The notes beneath the pieces are model-generated. The model searched no databases. It had not been told where the DNA came from and worked only from the letters and a program-made list of their open reading frames with translations. A stretch of DNA of 13,220 bases from an uncultured Wenzhouxiangella sp. (GTDB lineage: Bacteria; Pseudomonadota; Gammaproteobacteria; Xanthomonadales; Wenzhouxiangellaceae): assembly GCA_937876395.1 (NCBI GenBank), contig CALEIM010000034.1:1-13220 (forward strand), read 5' to 3'. This document shows, piece after piece, positions 6,778 to 13,220 of the stretch. Position 1 is the stretch's first letter. The number at the start of each line of letters is the position of its first letter. The position numbers were made by a program, and so were the translations under genes.

Positions 6778-7101
6778 ATGCAGCTTGAAGTTACCGGTCA
6801 AAACATCGAGATTACCCAGGCGCTGCACGCCTACATCGCCGAAAAGGCCGAACGTCTCGAACGGCGTTTTGATAACCTGATTTCCGCCCATTTCGTACTC
6901 CATCTGGAAAAGATGATTCACCATGCCGAAGGCACGGTTAACGTTGGCGGCCGGACCAATCCGATTCACGCCACCGCCGAGGCCGAGGATATGTACGCGT
7001 CCATTGATTTCCTCATCGACAAACTGGATCGTCAGGTGCGTCGGCACAAGGAAAAAGTGACCGATCACCGCCCGGCGATGCGCTCGCCCGAGAGCGACTG
7101 A
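6778..7101 (+). CDS. hpf: Ribosome hibernation promoting factor, short form
   Basis: Hpf binds the 30S decoding region and promotes formation of inactive 100S ribosomes in stationary phase. The 107-residue product has only the N-terminal ribosome-binding domain (S30AE fold): MQLEVTGQNIEITQAL, a central LHLEKMIHHAEGTVNV strand pair, and the conserved AEDMYASIDFLIDKLDRQVRRHKEK helix with its basic face. The long-form dimerisation domain is absent, so this is the short gammaproteobacterial type, which normally works with RMF. The start is at the second of two adjacent ATGs (6775/6778). A weak -10-like TACCAT (6746-6751) in the 68-bp gap might give separate transcription, but no -35 is visible. 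ptsN follows after 24 bp. Confidence 0.94.
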   Translation: MQLEVTGQNIEITQALHAYIAEKAERLERRFDNLISAHFVLHLEKMIHHAEGTVNVGGRTNPIHATAEAEDMYASIDFLIDKLDRQVRRHKEKVTDHRPAMRSPESD

Positions 7102-7125
7102 GGCGACAAACAGGGGACTGCAAGC

Positions 7126-7596
7126 ATGCAACTCATCGATGTTCTGGCACCCGGCCGCATCGCGGTCGGATTATCCGTAGCCACCAAGCAGGCCCTGCTG
7201 GAAAAGGCCGCTGAACTGCTCGCCAACACGCCCGGCAGCGCCAGCTCAAAAGATATCCTCGACAGCCTGGTCCAGCGCGAACAGCTCGGTTCGACCGGGC
7301 TTGGGCACGGCGTGGCGATTCCGCACGGCCGCGTTGACGAACAGGGAAACGTCGCCGGTGCGGTGATACGGCTCGCCGAGCCGATTGAATTCGATGCCCC
7401 GGATGAGGAAAAGGTCGATCTGTTCTTCGCCCTGGCGGTACCGGGGCGCTGCACCGACGCCCATCTGCGCCTGCTCGCCGAAATGGCCGAGCGCCTCGGC
7501 AGCAAGGAGCAGCGTGACGAGCTGCGCCGCGCCGCCAACGGGCGCGAACTGCTCAGCTTGCTCGCCGAGCATTCGGCTGATATCGGAGCGCAATGA
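7126..7596 (+). CDS. ptsN: PTS EIIA(Ntr) regulatory protein PtsN
   Basis: PtsN is the terminal phosphoryl acceptor of the nitrogen-related PTS, a soluble regulator that in other bacteria controls potassium uptake and other functions through its phosphorylation state. The 156 residues form one EIIA type-2 domain, with the phosphorylated histidine at His67 in GHGVAIPHGR. AGGGG (7112-7116) precedes the ATG by 9 nt. The C-terminus shows the usual LRLLAEMAERL and LLSLLAEH helices. The stop overlaps the hprK start (ATGA). No NPr or PtsP (EI-Ntr) is in the window, so its phosphate may come from the HPr/EI pair encoded downstream (inference). Confidence 0.96.
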   Translation: MQLIDVLAPGRIAVGLSVATKQALLEKAAELLANTPGSASSKDILDSLVQREQLGSTGLGHGVAIPHGRVDEQGNVAGAVIRLAEPIEFDAPDEEKVDLFFALAVPGRCTDAHLRLLAEMAERLGSKEQRDELRRAANGRELLSLLAEHSADIGAQ

Positions 7597-8528
7597 CCCA
7601 GCGCGTCACACCGGCCGAGCTCTATGAGCAGTTCTCCGACCGCCTGAGCTTGCGCTGGATCACCGGCAAGCGCGAAGCCGCCGAACGCGAAATCGAATCA
7701 ACCGGCTTTCAAACGCGGCCTTCCCTGGTCGGATTTTTAAGCCTGATTCACTCAACCCGGATTCAGGTCATCGGCAGCGAGGAATTCGACTGGCTTGAGG
7801 CTCAGGAGGCTCGCGCGCGCAAGAACATTCTGACCAACATCATGAATGATCGGCCGGCGGCAATCATTGTCGCCAACGGTCTGGAGGTGGCCGACGACCT
7901 GCGCGCGCTGGCCGAGGAAACGACCACACCGCTGCTCAGCTCCGGCCACAATGACTGGGAGCTGGTCAATTTTCTTGAATACCAGGTCGCGCGCCGCCTG
8001 GCCCAGCGCGAAATCCTGCACGGCGTGTTCATGGAAATTTTTACCATCGGCGTGCTGATTACCGGCGAAGCGGGTACCGGGAAAAGCGAGCTGGCGCTCG
8101 AACTGCTGACCCGCGGCCACCGCCTGATTGCCGACGACGCACCGGAGTTTACCCAGCTCATGCCCGATATCGTCGAAGGCAGCTGCCCGCCGGTACTCAA
8201 GGACTGTCTGGAAGTGCGCGGGCTGGGCATTCTCAACATCCGGCGGATGTTTGGCGACGCAGCCATCAAGGCGAGCAAGTACCTGCGTTTGATCATCCAC
8301 CTCCACCTGCCCGATGAGGAAGCGTTTCCGGCCGACCGCCTGACAGGCGACGACAGTCAGCGCCAGGTGCTTGATCTGCAGATTCCACAGATCAACCTGC
8401 CGGTACTGGCCGGGCGCAACCTGGCCGTTATTGCCGAGGCGGCCGTGCGTGATTTCATGCTGCGCATGAAAGGCTTCGATGCGGCCGCCGAATTTGTCGA
8501 GCGCCACGGCCGCCTGCTGTCTGACTAG
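7593..8528 (+). CDS. hprK: HPr kinase/phosphorylase
   Basis: HprK phosphorylates Ser46 of HPr with ATP or PPi and reverses this by phosphorolysis, tuning PTS-dependent regulation. The 311 residues match the family. An N-terminal domain (about 1-135) is followed by the catalytic domain with His143 in LHGVFMEIF, Walker A GEAGTGKSE at 158-166, the catalytic RLIADDA with Asp181-Asp182, the family signature LEVRGLGILNIRRMFG at 206-221, and a C-terminal PVLAGRNLAVIAEAAVRDF segment. The matching Ser46 is present in HPr encoded two genes after rapZ. It overlaps ptsN by 4 bp. Enterics lack this gene, so its presence points to a Xanthomonadales-like or related lineage. Confidence 0.97.
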   Translation: MTQRVTPAELYEQFSDRLSLRWITGKREAAEREIESTGFQTRPSLVGFLSLIHSTRIQVIGSEEFDWLEAQEARARKNILTNIMNDRPAAIIVANGLEVADDLRALAEETTTPLLSSGHNDWELVNFLEYQVARRLAQREILHGVFMEIFTIGVLITGEAGTGKSELALELLTRGHRLIADDAPEFTQLMPDIVEGSCPPVLKDCLEVRGLGILNIRRMFGDAAIKASKYLRLIIHLHLPDEEAFPADRLTGDDSQRQVLDLQIPQINLPVLAGRNLAVIAEAAVRDFMLRMKGFDAAAEFVERHGRLLSD

Positions 8529-8608
8529 TGGTCCTCCAACGTGATCATTACGGGTTCAGTTGGGCTGCCAGCGTTCAGAGCAAGGCGGAGCTCACATTGA
8601 GGGACCAC
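8528..8608 (+). promoter_or_regulatory. Inverted repeat in the rapZ leader that includes the ribosome binding site
   Basis: GTGGTCCTC (8528-8536) is complementary to GAGGGACCAC (8599-8608), giving nine base pairs with one bulged G. The right arm contains the GAGGG ribosome binding sequence of rapZ, and the left arm begins at the last base of the hprK stop codon. Inside the loop, GTTGG (8559-8563) can pair with CCAGC (8568-8572), allowing one G-U pair. GTTCAG is repeated at 8554-8559 and 8573-8578. A stem hiding the ribosome binding site, opened by a ribosome ending hprK, is an inference. No thermodynamic calculation was done. Confidence 0.4.
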
Positions 8609-8613
8609 GCGCA

Positions 8614-9474
8614 ATGAGCAGCCCGCTGATCATCATCTCCGGCCTGTCGGGCAGCGGCAAAACCGTCGCCCTCCACGCGCTCGAGGACCTGGGTTACTAC
8701 TGCGTCGACAATCTTCCCGGCAGCCTGCTGCCGGACCTGGCCCGCGAAGTGCGCAGCCAGCCCAATCGCTACCCGCGGGTGGCCATCGGCATCGATGCCC
8801 GCTCCGGCCCGGAAGGCCTGGAAAGCCTGCCCGAGCTGCTCGACTCCCTGTCCGGCTCGCCACCGTTCGAACTGCTGTTTCTCGACACGGACGAGAACGT
8901 GCTGGTGCGCCGATTCAGCGAAACCCGCCGGCGCCATCCGCTCAGCGAACTCGGTGGCGTGGAAGCCGCCATTGCCGCCGAGCGCGAACTGCTGGCCCCG
9001 ACGCGAGCCCGCGCCGACTGGATCATCGATACCTCCGAAAGCAATATTCACCAGCTTCGCCGCCAGGTCTGGCGGACCATCGGCGTGACCGAAAACGAGT
9101 CGGTCCAGACGCTGGTGCTGGAGTCTTTCGGCTTCAAGCGCGGCGTGCCGCGCGACGTCGACATGGTGTTCGACGCGCGCTGCCTGCCCAACCCCCACTG
9201 GGAGCCCGATCTGCGCCCGCATACCGGGCTGGATGAACCAGTCAGGCACTATCTTGAATCGCACCCCATCGTCGGCGAATTCAGCGCTGACCTGCTGAGA
9301 TTCATCCGCCGCTGGCTGCCGGCCCTGGCCGAGGACCAGCGCAGCCTGGTCACCGTCGCCATCGGCTGTACCGGTGGCAAGCATCGCTCGGTCTACGTGG
9401 TCGATCACCTGGCCCGCGAGCTGCGCGGCGACGGCCTGCGCATCCTGGTCAGCCATCGGGAGCTGGACCGGTGA
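8614..9474 (+). CDS. rapZ: RNase adapter protein RapZ (YvcJ/YhbJ family nucleotide-binding protein)
   Basis: In E. coli RapZ senses glucosamine-6-phosphate and presents the sRNA GlmZ to RNase E, controlling glmS. The 286 residues (E. coli 284) have Walker A GLSGSGKT at 10-17, ALEDLGYYCVDNLP at 22-35, LLFLDTDE at 87-94, DTSE at 139-142 and the highly conserved C-terminal GCTGGKHRS at 251-259. The ATG at 8614 gives the family N-terminus. An in-frame TTG at 8560 is not supported. GAGGG lies 10 nt upstream. An 85-bp gap follows hprK, unlike the overlaps around it, and the stop overlaps the next gene by GTGA. The C-terminus ends at SHRELDR, without most of the basic tail that E. coli RapZ uses for RNA binding. 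Confidence 0.96.
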   Translation: MSSPLIIISGLSGSGKTVALHALEDLGYYCVDNLPGSLLPDLAREVRSQPNRYPRVAIGIDARSGPEGLESLPELLDSLSGSPPFELLFLDTDENVLVRRFSETRRRHPLSELGGVEAAIAAERELLAPTRARADWIIDTSESNIHQLRRQVWRTIGVTENESVQTLVLESFGFKRGVPRDVDMVFDARCLPNPHWEPDLRPHTGLDEPVRHYLESHPIVGEFSADLLRFIRRWLPALAEDQRSLVTVAIGCTGGKHRSVYVVDHLARELRGDGLRILVSHRELDR

Positions 9475-9848
9475 CCGGCATCATCCTGGTCACACACGAT
9501 GGCCTGGGCGAGGCGCTGCGCCGCGAGGCCGAACACATCCTCGGTCAGCCGCTGGCCGTGGTCACAATCGCCATCAGCTACCGCAGCCAAATCGAGCAGA
9601 CCCTGGACATGTTACGCGCCAGCCTGGCCTCGGCAGCCGACGCTGAGGGTGCTCTGGTCCTGACCGACCTGCCCGGCGCAACTCCGCACAACCTGGCCTC
9701 AGCGGCGGCCAAAGCGCTGGGCATCCCGCTGGTTTCGGGCCTCAATCTGCCGATGCTGCTCAAGGTTGTCAACCATGCCGACAAACCGCCCGCTGAACTG
9801 GCCGAGCTGGCCGTCACCGGCGGCATGCAGGGAATCATCGGCCCATGA
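9471..9848 (+). CDS. PTS mannose-family EIIA domain protein
   Basis: A 125-residue stand-alone EIIA of the mannose/fructose/sorbose PTS family, related to the N-terminal domain of ManX. The phosphorylatable histidine is His9 in ILVTHDGLGEAL, and the conserved active-site loop is LTDLPGATPHN. The C-terminal GGMQGIIGP matches the family end. There are no EIIB, EIIC or EIID genes beside it, so it is probably a regulatory phosphate acceptor rather than part of a sugar importer (inference). It starts with GTG overlapping the rapZ stop and overlaps ptsH by 4 bp. The same rapZ-EIIA-ptsH-ptsI order is known in Xanthomonas and betaproteobacteria. Confidence 0.93.
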   Translation: MTGIILVTHDGLGEALRREAEHILGQPLAVVTIAISYRSQIEQTLDMLRASLASAADAEGALVLTDLPGATPHNLASAAAKALGIPLVSGLNLPMLLKVVNHADKPPAELAELAVTGGMQGIIGP

Positions 9849-10114
9849 AATCCATTGAAATCGAGCTGGTCAACCGGCTCGGACTGCACGCCCGAGCCGC
9901 CAGCAAGCTGGTGCAGACCGCGTCCCGATTCGACAGCGAGCTGTGGCTCAGCCATGCCGGCCGGCGCGTCAACGCCAAGTCGATTATGGGCGTTTTGCTG
10001 CTCGCCGTACCCTGCGGCAGCCGCCTGAAGCTTGAAGCTGAAGGGCCCGACGAACAGGCGGCGGTGGCGGCCATTAGTGAACTGGTCGCCGATCGCTTCG
10101 GGGAAAGCGAATGA
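9845..10114 (+). CDS. ptsH: Phosphocarrier protein HPr
   Basis: HPr shuttles phosphate from EI to EIIA proteins. The 89 residues carry both regulatory sites: His15 in NRLGLHARAAS, phosphorylated by EI, and Ser46 in NAKSIMG, the target of HPr kinase. The rest fits the family (EIELVNRLG start, LEAEGPDEQAAVAAISELV end). It overlaps both neighbours by 4 bp (ATGA), so its level is tied to the EIIA and EI. It stands where enterics have npr, so it may serve both EIIA(Man) and PtsN (inference). Confidence 0.96.
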   Translation: MKSIEIELVNRLGLHARAASKLVQTASRFDSELWLSHAGRRVNAKSIMGVLLLAVPCGSRLKLEAEGPDEQAAVAAISELVADRFGESE

Positions 10115-11853
10115 GCCTGATCCTCACCGGCATCGGGGTGAACGCAGGCATCGCGCTGGGCAAGGCCCGTCACCTGACTCCCGGTGAGCTGGCCCGGCCC
10201 GAATATCACCTCGACCAGGAAGCCGTCGATGCTGAAGTCGAACGCCTGCACCAGGCCGCGCGGCGAGGCGAGCAGTTTTTCAACGGCGTGCTTGAACGGC
10301 TTGAAGAAGGCGGCGAAACCGCGCGTGAGCTGCTCGAAGCCCATCGCCTGATGCTGCGTGACCCGATGCTCCTGGACGCCGCCTGCGAGCGCATTCGCGA
10401 CCAGCGAATCAATGCCGAATGGGCGCTGGCCCAGCAGAGCGAACAGCTCCAGGATGCTTTTCGGCGCATCGACGATGATTACCTGGCATTGCGCCGCGAA
10501 GACCTGGAACAGGTTGTCAGACTGATTCAGCGCGAGCTGACCCAGCAGCCCGCGACCGAGCTCTTTGCCCAGGTTCCACACCGTCTAGACCACACCATTC
10601 TGGTCGCCATCGAACTGTCGCCGGCTGATCTGGCAATTCTCAGCCAGCGACGCGTCGCCGGGCTGGTCACCGAACACGGCGGCCCCTGGTCGCATTCCGC
10701 CATTCTTGCCCGCAGCCTCGAGATCCCCATGATTGTTGGCGTGCACCACGCCGTCGAACTGTTGCAAGACGGCGAAGACCTGGTGCTGGACGGCCACTAT
10801 GGCGCGGTGCTGGTCAATCCGGACGAGGGCCTGCGCCGGCACTATGCCGACAAACTGGCCAGCCACATCCGCCGGCGTAAAGAGCTTGAGCGATTCATTG
10901 CCCAGCCAGCGCGCACCACCGATGGACTGAATCTGCGCATTTACGGCAATGCCGAGCTACCACCCGAATTCGAACGCTGCGTAGCTGCCCGGGTTGACGG
11001 CATCGGCCTGATGCGCACCGAATACCTGTTTCTGGATGAACACATCCCCGATGAGGCCGCCCAGTATTACGCCTATCGTCAGGCGGTGCACACCATGGCC
11101 GGCCTGCCGGTCACCATTCGCAGCCTGGACGCCGGCGGTGACAAGCTGCCCGACAGCCTGGCGCTGACCCGCGGCGCCAACCCGGCCCTGGGTCTGCGCG
11201 GCCTGCGCCTGTCACTGTCGGTAACCGGGCTGTTCCAGGACCAGCTACGCGCGATCCTGCGCGCCTCGGTGCACGGCCCGGTGCGCATCCTTCTGCCGAT
11301 GCTGACCACGGTCGATGAAATCAGCCAGGCCCGCCAGATGATTGCCGAATGCCGCGAATCCCTGCGCTCCGAAGGCCTCGAAATCGACCCCGAGCTGCCG
11401 GTCGGCGGCATGATCGAAACACCCGCAGCTGCGCTGAACATCGAGGCCATGGCCGCCGAACTGGACTTCCTGTCCATCGGCACCAACGACTTGATACAGT
11501 ACATCCTGGCAATTGATCGTCAGGATGAGCTGGTCAGCTATCTCTACGATCCGGCGCATCCGGCGGTGATCGAGCTGCTGGAGCGGATCATCGCGGCCGG
11601 TCGCCGCCGCAACATGGAAGTGATTGTCTGCGGCGAGCTGGCCGGCGATGCCCACGGCGCGCGACTCCTGCTCGGCCTGGGCGTGACCCACTTCAGCATG
11701 CCGCCAACCTCCGTTGCCGCAGTCAAGAAAAGTCTGATCGAGGCCAACGCCGAACGCTGTACCGAGATCGTGGCTGAATTCCGCAATTCCGGCGAGCAGC
11801 GCGGCGAGCTGCTACTCAAGAAACTCAGCCAGCACGGTGGGGTGAATCAGTGA
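10111..11853 (+). CDS. ptsI: Phosphoenolpyruvate-protein phosphotransferase, PTS enzyme I
   Basis: EI autophosphorylates from PEP and passes the phosphate to HPr. The 580 residues (E. coli 575) contain the N-terminal HPr-binding and phospho-His domain, with His195 in GGPWSHSAILARS, and the C-terminal PEP-binding TIM barrel with LMRTEYLFLD, RSLDAGGDKLP, GMIETPAA, FLSIGTNDLIQY and Cys507 in VCGELAGD. There is no N-terminal GAF domain, so it is EI proper rather than PtsP. The residue two before the active histidine is Trp, where Thr, Ser or Asn is usual. It is the last gene of the operon, overlapping ptsH by 4 bp and converging on tsaB 34 bp later. Confidence 0.97.
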   Translation: MSLILTGIGVNAGIALGKARHLTPGELARPEYHLDQEAVDAEVERLHQAARRGEQFFNGVLERLEEGGETARELLEAHRLMLRDPMLLDAACERIRDQRINAEWALAQQSEQLQDAFRRIDDDYLALRREDLEQVVRLIQRELTQQPATELFAQVPHRLDHTILVAIELSPADLAILSQRRVAGLVTEHGGPWSHSAILARSLEIPMIVGVHHAVELLQDGEDLVLDGHYGAVLVNPDEGLRRHYADKLASHIRRRKELERFIAQPARTTDGLNLRIYGNAELPPEFERCVAARVDGIGLMRTEYLFLDEHIPDEAAQYYAYRQAVHTMAGLPVTIRSLDAGGDKLPDSLALTRGANPALGLRGLRLSLSVTGLFQDQLRAILRASVHGPVRILLPMLTTVDEISQARQMIAECRESLRSEGLEIDPELPVGGMIETPAAALNIEAMAAELDFLSIGTNDLIQYILAIDRQDELVSYLYDPAHPAVIELLERIIAAGRRRNMEVIVCGELAGDAHGARLLLGLGVTHFSMPPTSVAAVKKSLIEANAERCTEIVAEFRNSGEQRGELLLKKLSQHGGVNQ

Positions 11854-11869
11854 AATACGGTTCGCTATG

Positions 11870-11896
11870 ACCGGCTGTTCGCGCGGCTCAGCCGGT
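11870..11896. terminator. Hairpin between convergent ptsI and tsaB
   Basis: ACCGGCTG (11870-11877) and CAGCCGGT (11889-11896) are perfectly complementary over eight bases around an 11-nt loop, overlapping the tsaB stop codon. It lies in the right place to end transcription from both sides, but neither strand has a following U-run, so it is not a classical intrinsic terminator. Confidence 0.35.
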
Positions 11897-12544
11897 AACC
11901 TGATCGCGGATATAGTTCGGCTCCAGTTCCCAAGCGGCGATTGGTGAGGCCGAATCGGCCAGGGCGAGGACGCTGCGGGCATCGGGCCAGACCTCTGGAT
12001 TCCATTCCACACGATGGTCGGCAAATGGCGTTTGGAACTTGTCCCGGTAGCTGACAAGACCCGGCCCGGCTGCGAGCCACGATCCGGCTTGGGGCAGTTG
12101 GAGCTGCGCCGGCGCAATCACAATCTCCTCGGCAATGGCCCGTCGGTGACCCTGCTGGACGGAAAAGAACCCGGCATAGATTTCGGCCATGCGCGCATCA
12201 AGCACGGCCAGCAGCCGTTCGGCTTTTCGATCCGGGTCGGCGGCCTGGGCCAGAACGGCCAGACTGGAGACCGGATAAATCGGCAACTCACGAGCCAGGG
12301 CGATGCCCTGGGCGACAGCCAAACCGATGCGCAGGCTGGTAAAACTGCCCGGACCGCGTGACACGGCCAGAGCGTCTAGATCGGCAAAGCCCAGCCCGGC
12401 CTCACTGAGCAATTCGCGGGTCCAGGGCAGCAACAGCTCAGCGTGGCCGCGCGGCGCCAGCGCCCTGCGCTCCAGGATTTCGCCTTTGAGTTCAAGCGCC
12501 ACAGAGCAGAAATCGGTGGACGTTTCCAGTGCCAGGCGGATCAT
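11888..12544 (-). CDS. tsaB: tRNA threonylcarbamoyladenosine biosynthesis protein TsaB
   Basis: TsaB is the non-catalytic partner of TsaD in the complex that transfers threonylcarbamoyl to A37 of ANN-decoding tRNAs. The 218 residues (E. coli 231) start MIRLALETSTDFCSVAL, the ASKHA-fold first strand, and include DALAVSRGPGSFTSLRIGLA, where the motif is usually GPGSFTGLRIG, so one glycine is replaced by serine. ARELPIYPVSSLAVLAQ and LLAVLDARMAEIYAGFF also match the family. The ATG overlaps the stop of the upstream helicase gene (ATGA), the same gene pair as yoaA-tsaB in E. coli. It converges on ptsI. Confidence 0.94.
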   Translation of the reverse strand: MIRLALETSTDFCSVALELKGEILERRALAPRGHAELLLPWTRELLSEAGLGFADLDALAVSRGPGSFTSLRIGLAVAQGIALARELPIYPVSSLAVLAQAADPDRKAERLLAVLDARMAEIYAGFFSVQQGHRRAIAEEIVIAPAQLQLPQAGSWLAAGPGLVSYRDKFQTPFADHRVEWNPEVWPDARSVLALADSASPIAAWELEPNYIRDQVTG

Positions 12545-13220
12545 GTCGCCAGCCGTTCGCGCAAGAAGCCGGACGCTTCGGCGGCTGAATCCGCCCGCGT
12601 CATCGGCGGCAGACTGGCCAGGAACATGCGCCCGTAGGGCTTGCTCAGAATGCGCGGATCGCCCAGCACCAGTACGCCAAAATCCTCGGCCTGGCGAATC
12701 AGGCGACCGGCGCCCTGCTTGAGCGCGAGCACCGCCTGCGGAAGCTGCACCTTGGTGAACGGATTGTCTCCTGCCTCACGCACCGCCCGCAGGGTGGCTT
12801 CAAGTACCGGGTCATCGGGAGCGGCGAAGGGCAGCTTGTCGATTACCACCACGCTCAGCTCCCGTCCGGCCACGTCGACCCCTTCCCAGAAACTGGCCGC
12901 GCCGAGCAACAGACTGCCGGGCGTGGTCCGAAAGCGCTCCAGCAGCACATGGCGCGGCGCCTCCTCCTGAATGCACAGATGAAAATCGCTCTGCACGCGC
13001 AGCCATTCGGCCGCCCGCTGCAGGGCACGATGGGAGGTGAACAGCAAGAAAGCGCGGCCGCCTGCCGCCTGCAACAGCGGCAATATCGCCGCCAGCAAGC
13101 GGTCGGTATGCGCCTGGTCACGCGGCTCCGGCAAATCGGTCGGAATCCACAGGCGCGTCTGGCTGGGGTAATCGAAGGGGCTGTCGACGACCAGCTCGCT
13201 GGCCTGCTGCCAGAACGCGT
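12541..13220 (-). CDS. yoaA: DinG/YoaA-type ATP-dependent helicase, C-terminal part, cut by the window edge
   Basis: The open frame runs past the right edge, so only the last 226 or so codons are visible. The segment is helicase domain 2 of an XPD-like superfamily 2 helicase: DSPFDYPSQTRLWIPTDLPEP near the edge, FLLFTSHRALQRAAEWL, motif V-like GAASFWEGVDVAG (about 12870-12910) and motif VI QGAGRLIRQ (about 12690-12720), followed by VLGDPRILSKPYGRMFL. The family works in DNA repair and replication-stress tolerance and usually carries an Fe-S cluster in the part not seen here. A TTG at 13134 is internal, not the start. Adjacency and ATGA overlap with tsaB favour YoaA over DinG. Confidence 0.88.
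   Translation of the reverse strand, partial: AFWQQASELVVDSPFDYPSQTRLWIPTDLPEPRDQAHTDRLLAAILPLLQAAGGRAFLLFTSHRALQRAAEWLRVQSDFHLCIQEEAPRHVLLERFRTTPGSLLLGAASFWEGVDVAGRELSVVVIDKLPFAAPDDPVLEATLRAVREAGDNPFTKVQLPQAVLALKQGAGRLIRQAEDFGVLVLGDPRILSKPYGRMFLASLPPMTRADSAAEASGFLRERLAT

Noticed and set aside
8575..9456. Minus-strand open frame (293 codons) opposite rapZ
   Set aside because: Shadow of a conserved gene. Composition is typical of a high-GC antisense frame and no motif is visible.
1..13220. Mobile element, CRISPR, toxin-antitoxin or defence system
   Set aside because: Every long stretch is accounted for by conserved housekeeping genes. No repeats, recombinase motifs or foreign-looking composition were seen.

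Overview
The window is a high-GC gammaproteobacterial chromosome segment made of conserved housekeeping genes, most of them in tightly overlapped operons. The set lptC-lptA-lptB-rpoN-hpf-ptsN is the classical gammaproteobacterial cell-envelope/nitrogen-PTS cluster. The continuation hprK-rapZ-EIIA(Man)-ptsH-ptsI is the arrangement known from Xanthomonadales/Chromatiales-like gammaproteobacteria and betaproteobacteria, not from enterics. A Xanthomonadales- or Wenzhouxiangella-like lineage is my best inference. I see no transposase, integrase, phage gene, CRISPR array, tRNA or rRNA.

Layout. (1) 1-406: a possible divergent gene start at the left edge, a promoter-like intergenic region, then yidD (+), which meets murA tail to tail with 5 bp between stop codons. 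(2) 407-1912, minus strand: ibaG-murA. (3) 1979-5238, plus strand: kdsD-kdsC-lptC-lptA-lptB, which covers Kdo precursor synthesis and LPS export, with start/stop overlaps at three junctions and a 3-nt gap at the fourth. (4) 5282-7101, plus strand: rpoN and hpf. (5) 7126-11853, plus strand: ptsN-hprK-rapZ-EIIA(Man)-ptsH-ptsI, a complete phosphoryl-transfer and HPr-kinase regulatory module with no sugar permease. (6) 11888-13220, minus strand: tsaB downstream of a truncated YoaA/DinG-type helicase.

How the genes work together. KdsD and KdsC make Kdo, and LptC, LptA and LptB belong to the machine that exports the finished LPS, so region 3 couples LPS synthesis to transport. MurA starts peptidoglycan synthesis. 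RpoN and Hpf link nitrogen control and ribosome hibernation to the PTS. In the PTS module EI passes phosphate from PEP to HPr His15 and on to two soluble EIIA proteins, while HprK can phosphorylate HPr Ser46. RapZ in the same operon is a candidate link to amino-sugar/envelope precursor control.

I found no strong evidence for a wholly new system. The signals most worth a second look are: a strong promoter placed so that kdsD mRNA would be leaderless, with a similar -10 before rpoN; an 85-nt rapZ leader whose inverted repeat hides the ribosome binding site; a RapZ C-terminus lacking most of the basic RNA-binding tail known in E. coli; the permease-less PTS/HprK module; absence of the mla-yrbG block between ibaG and kdsD; and an lptC-lptA overlap of at least 71 bp.
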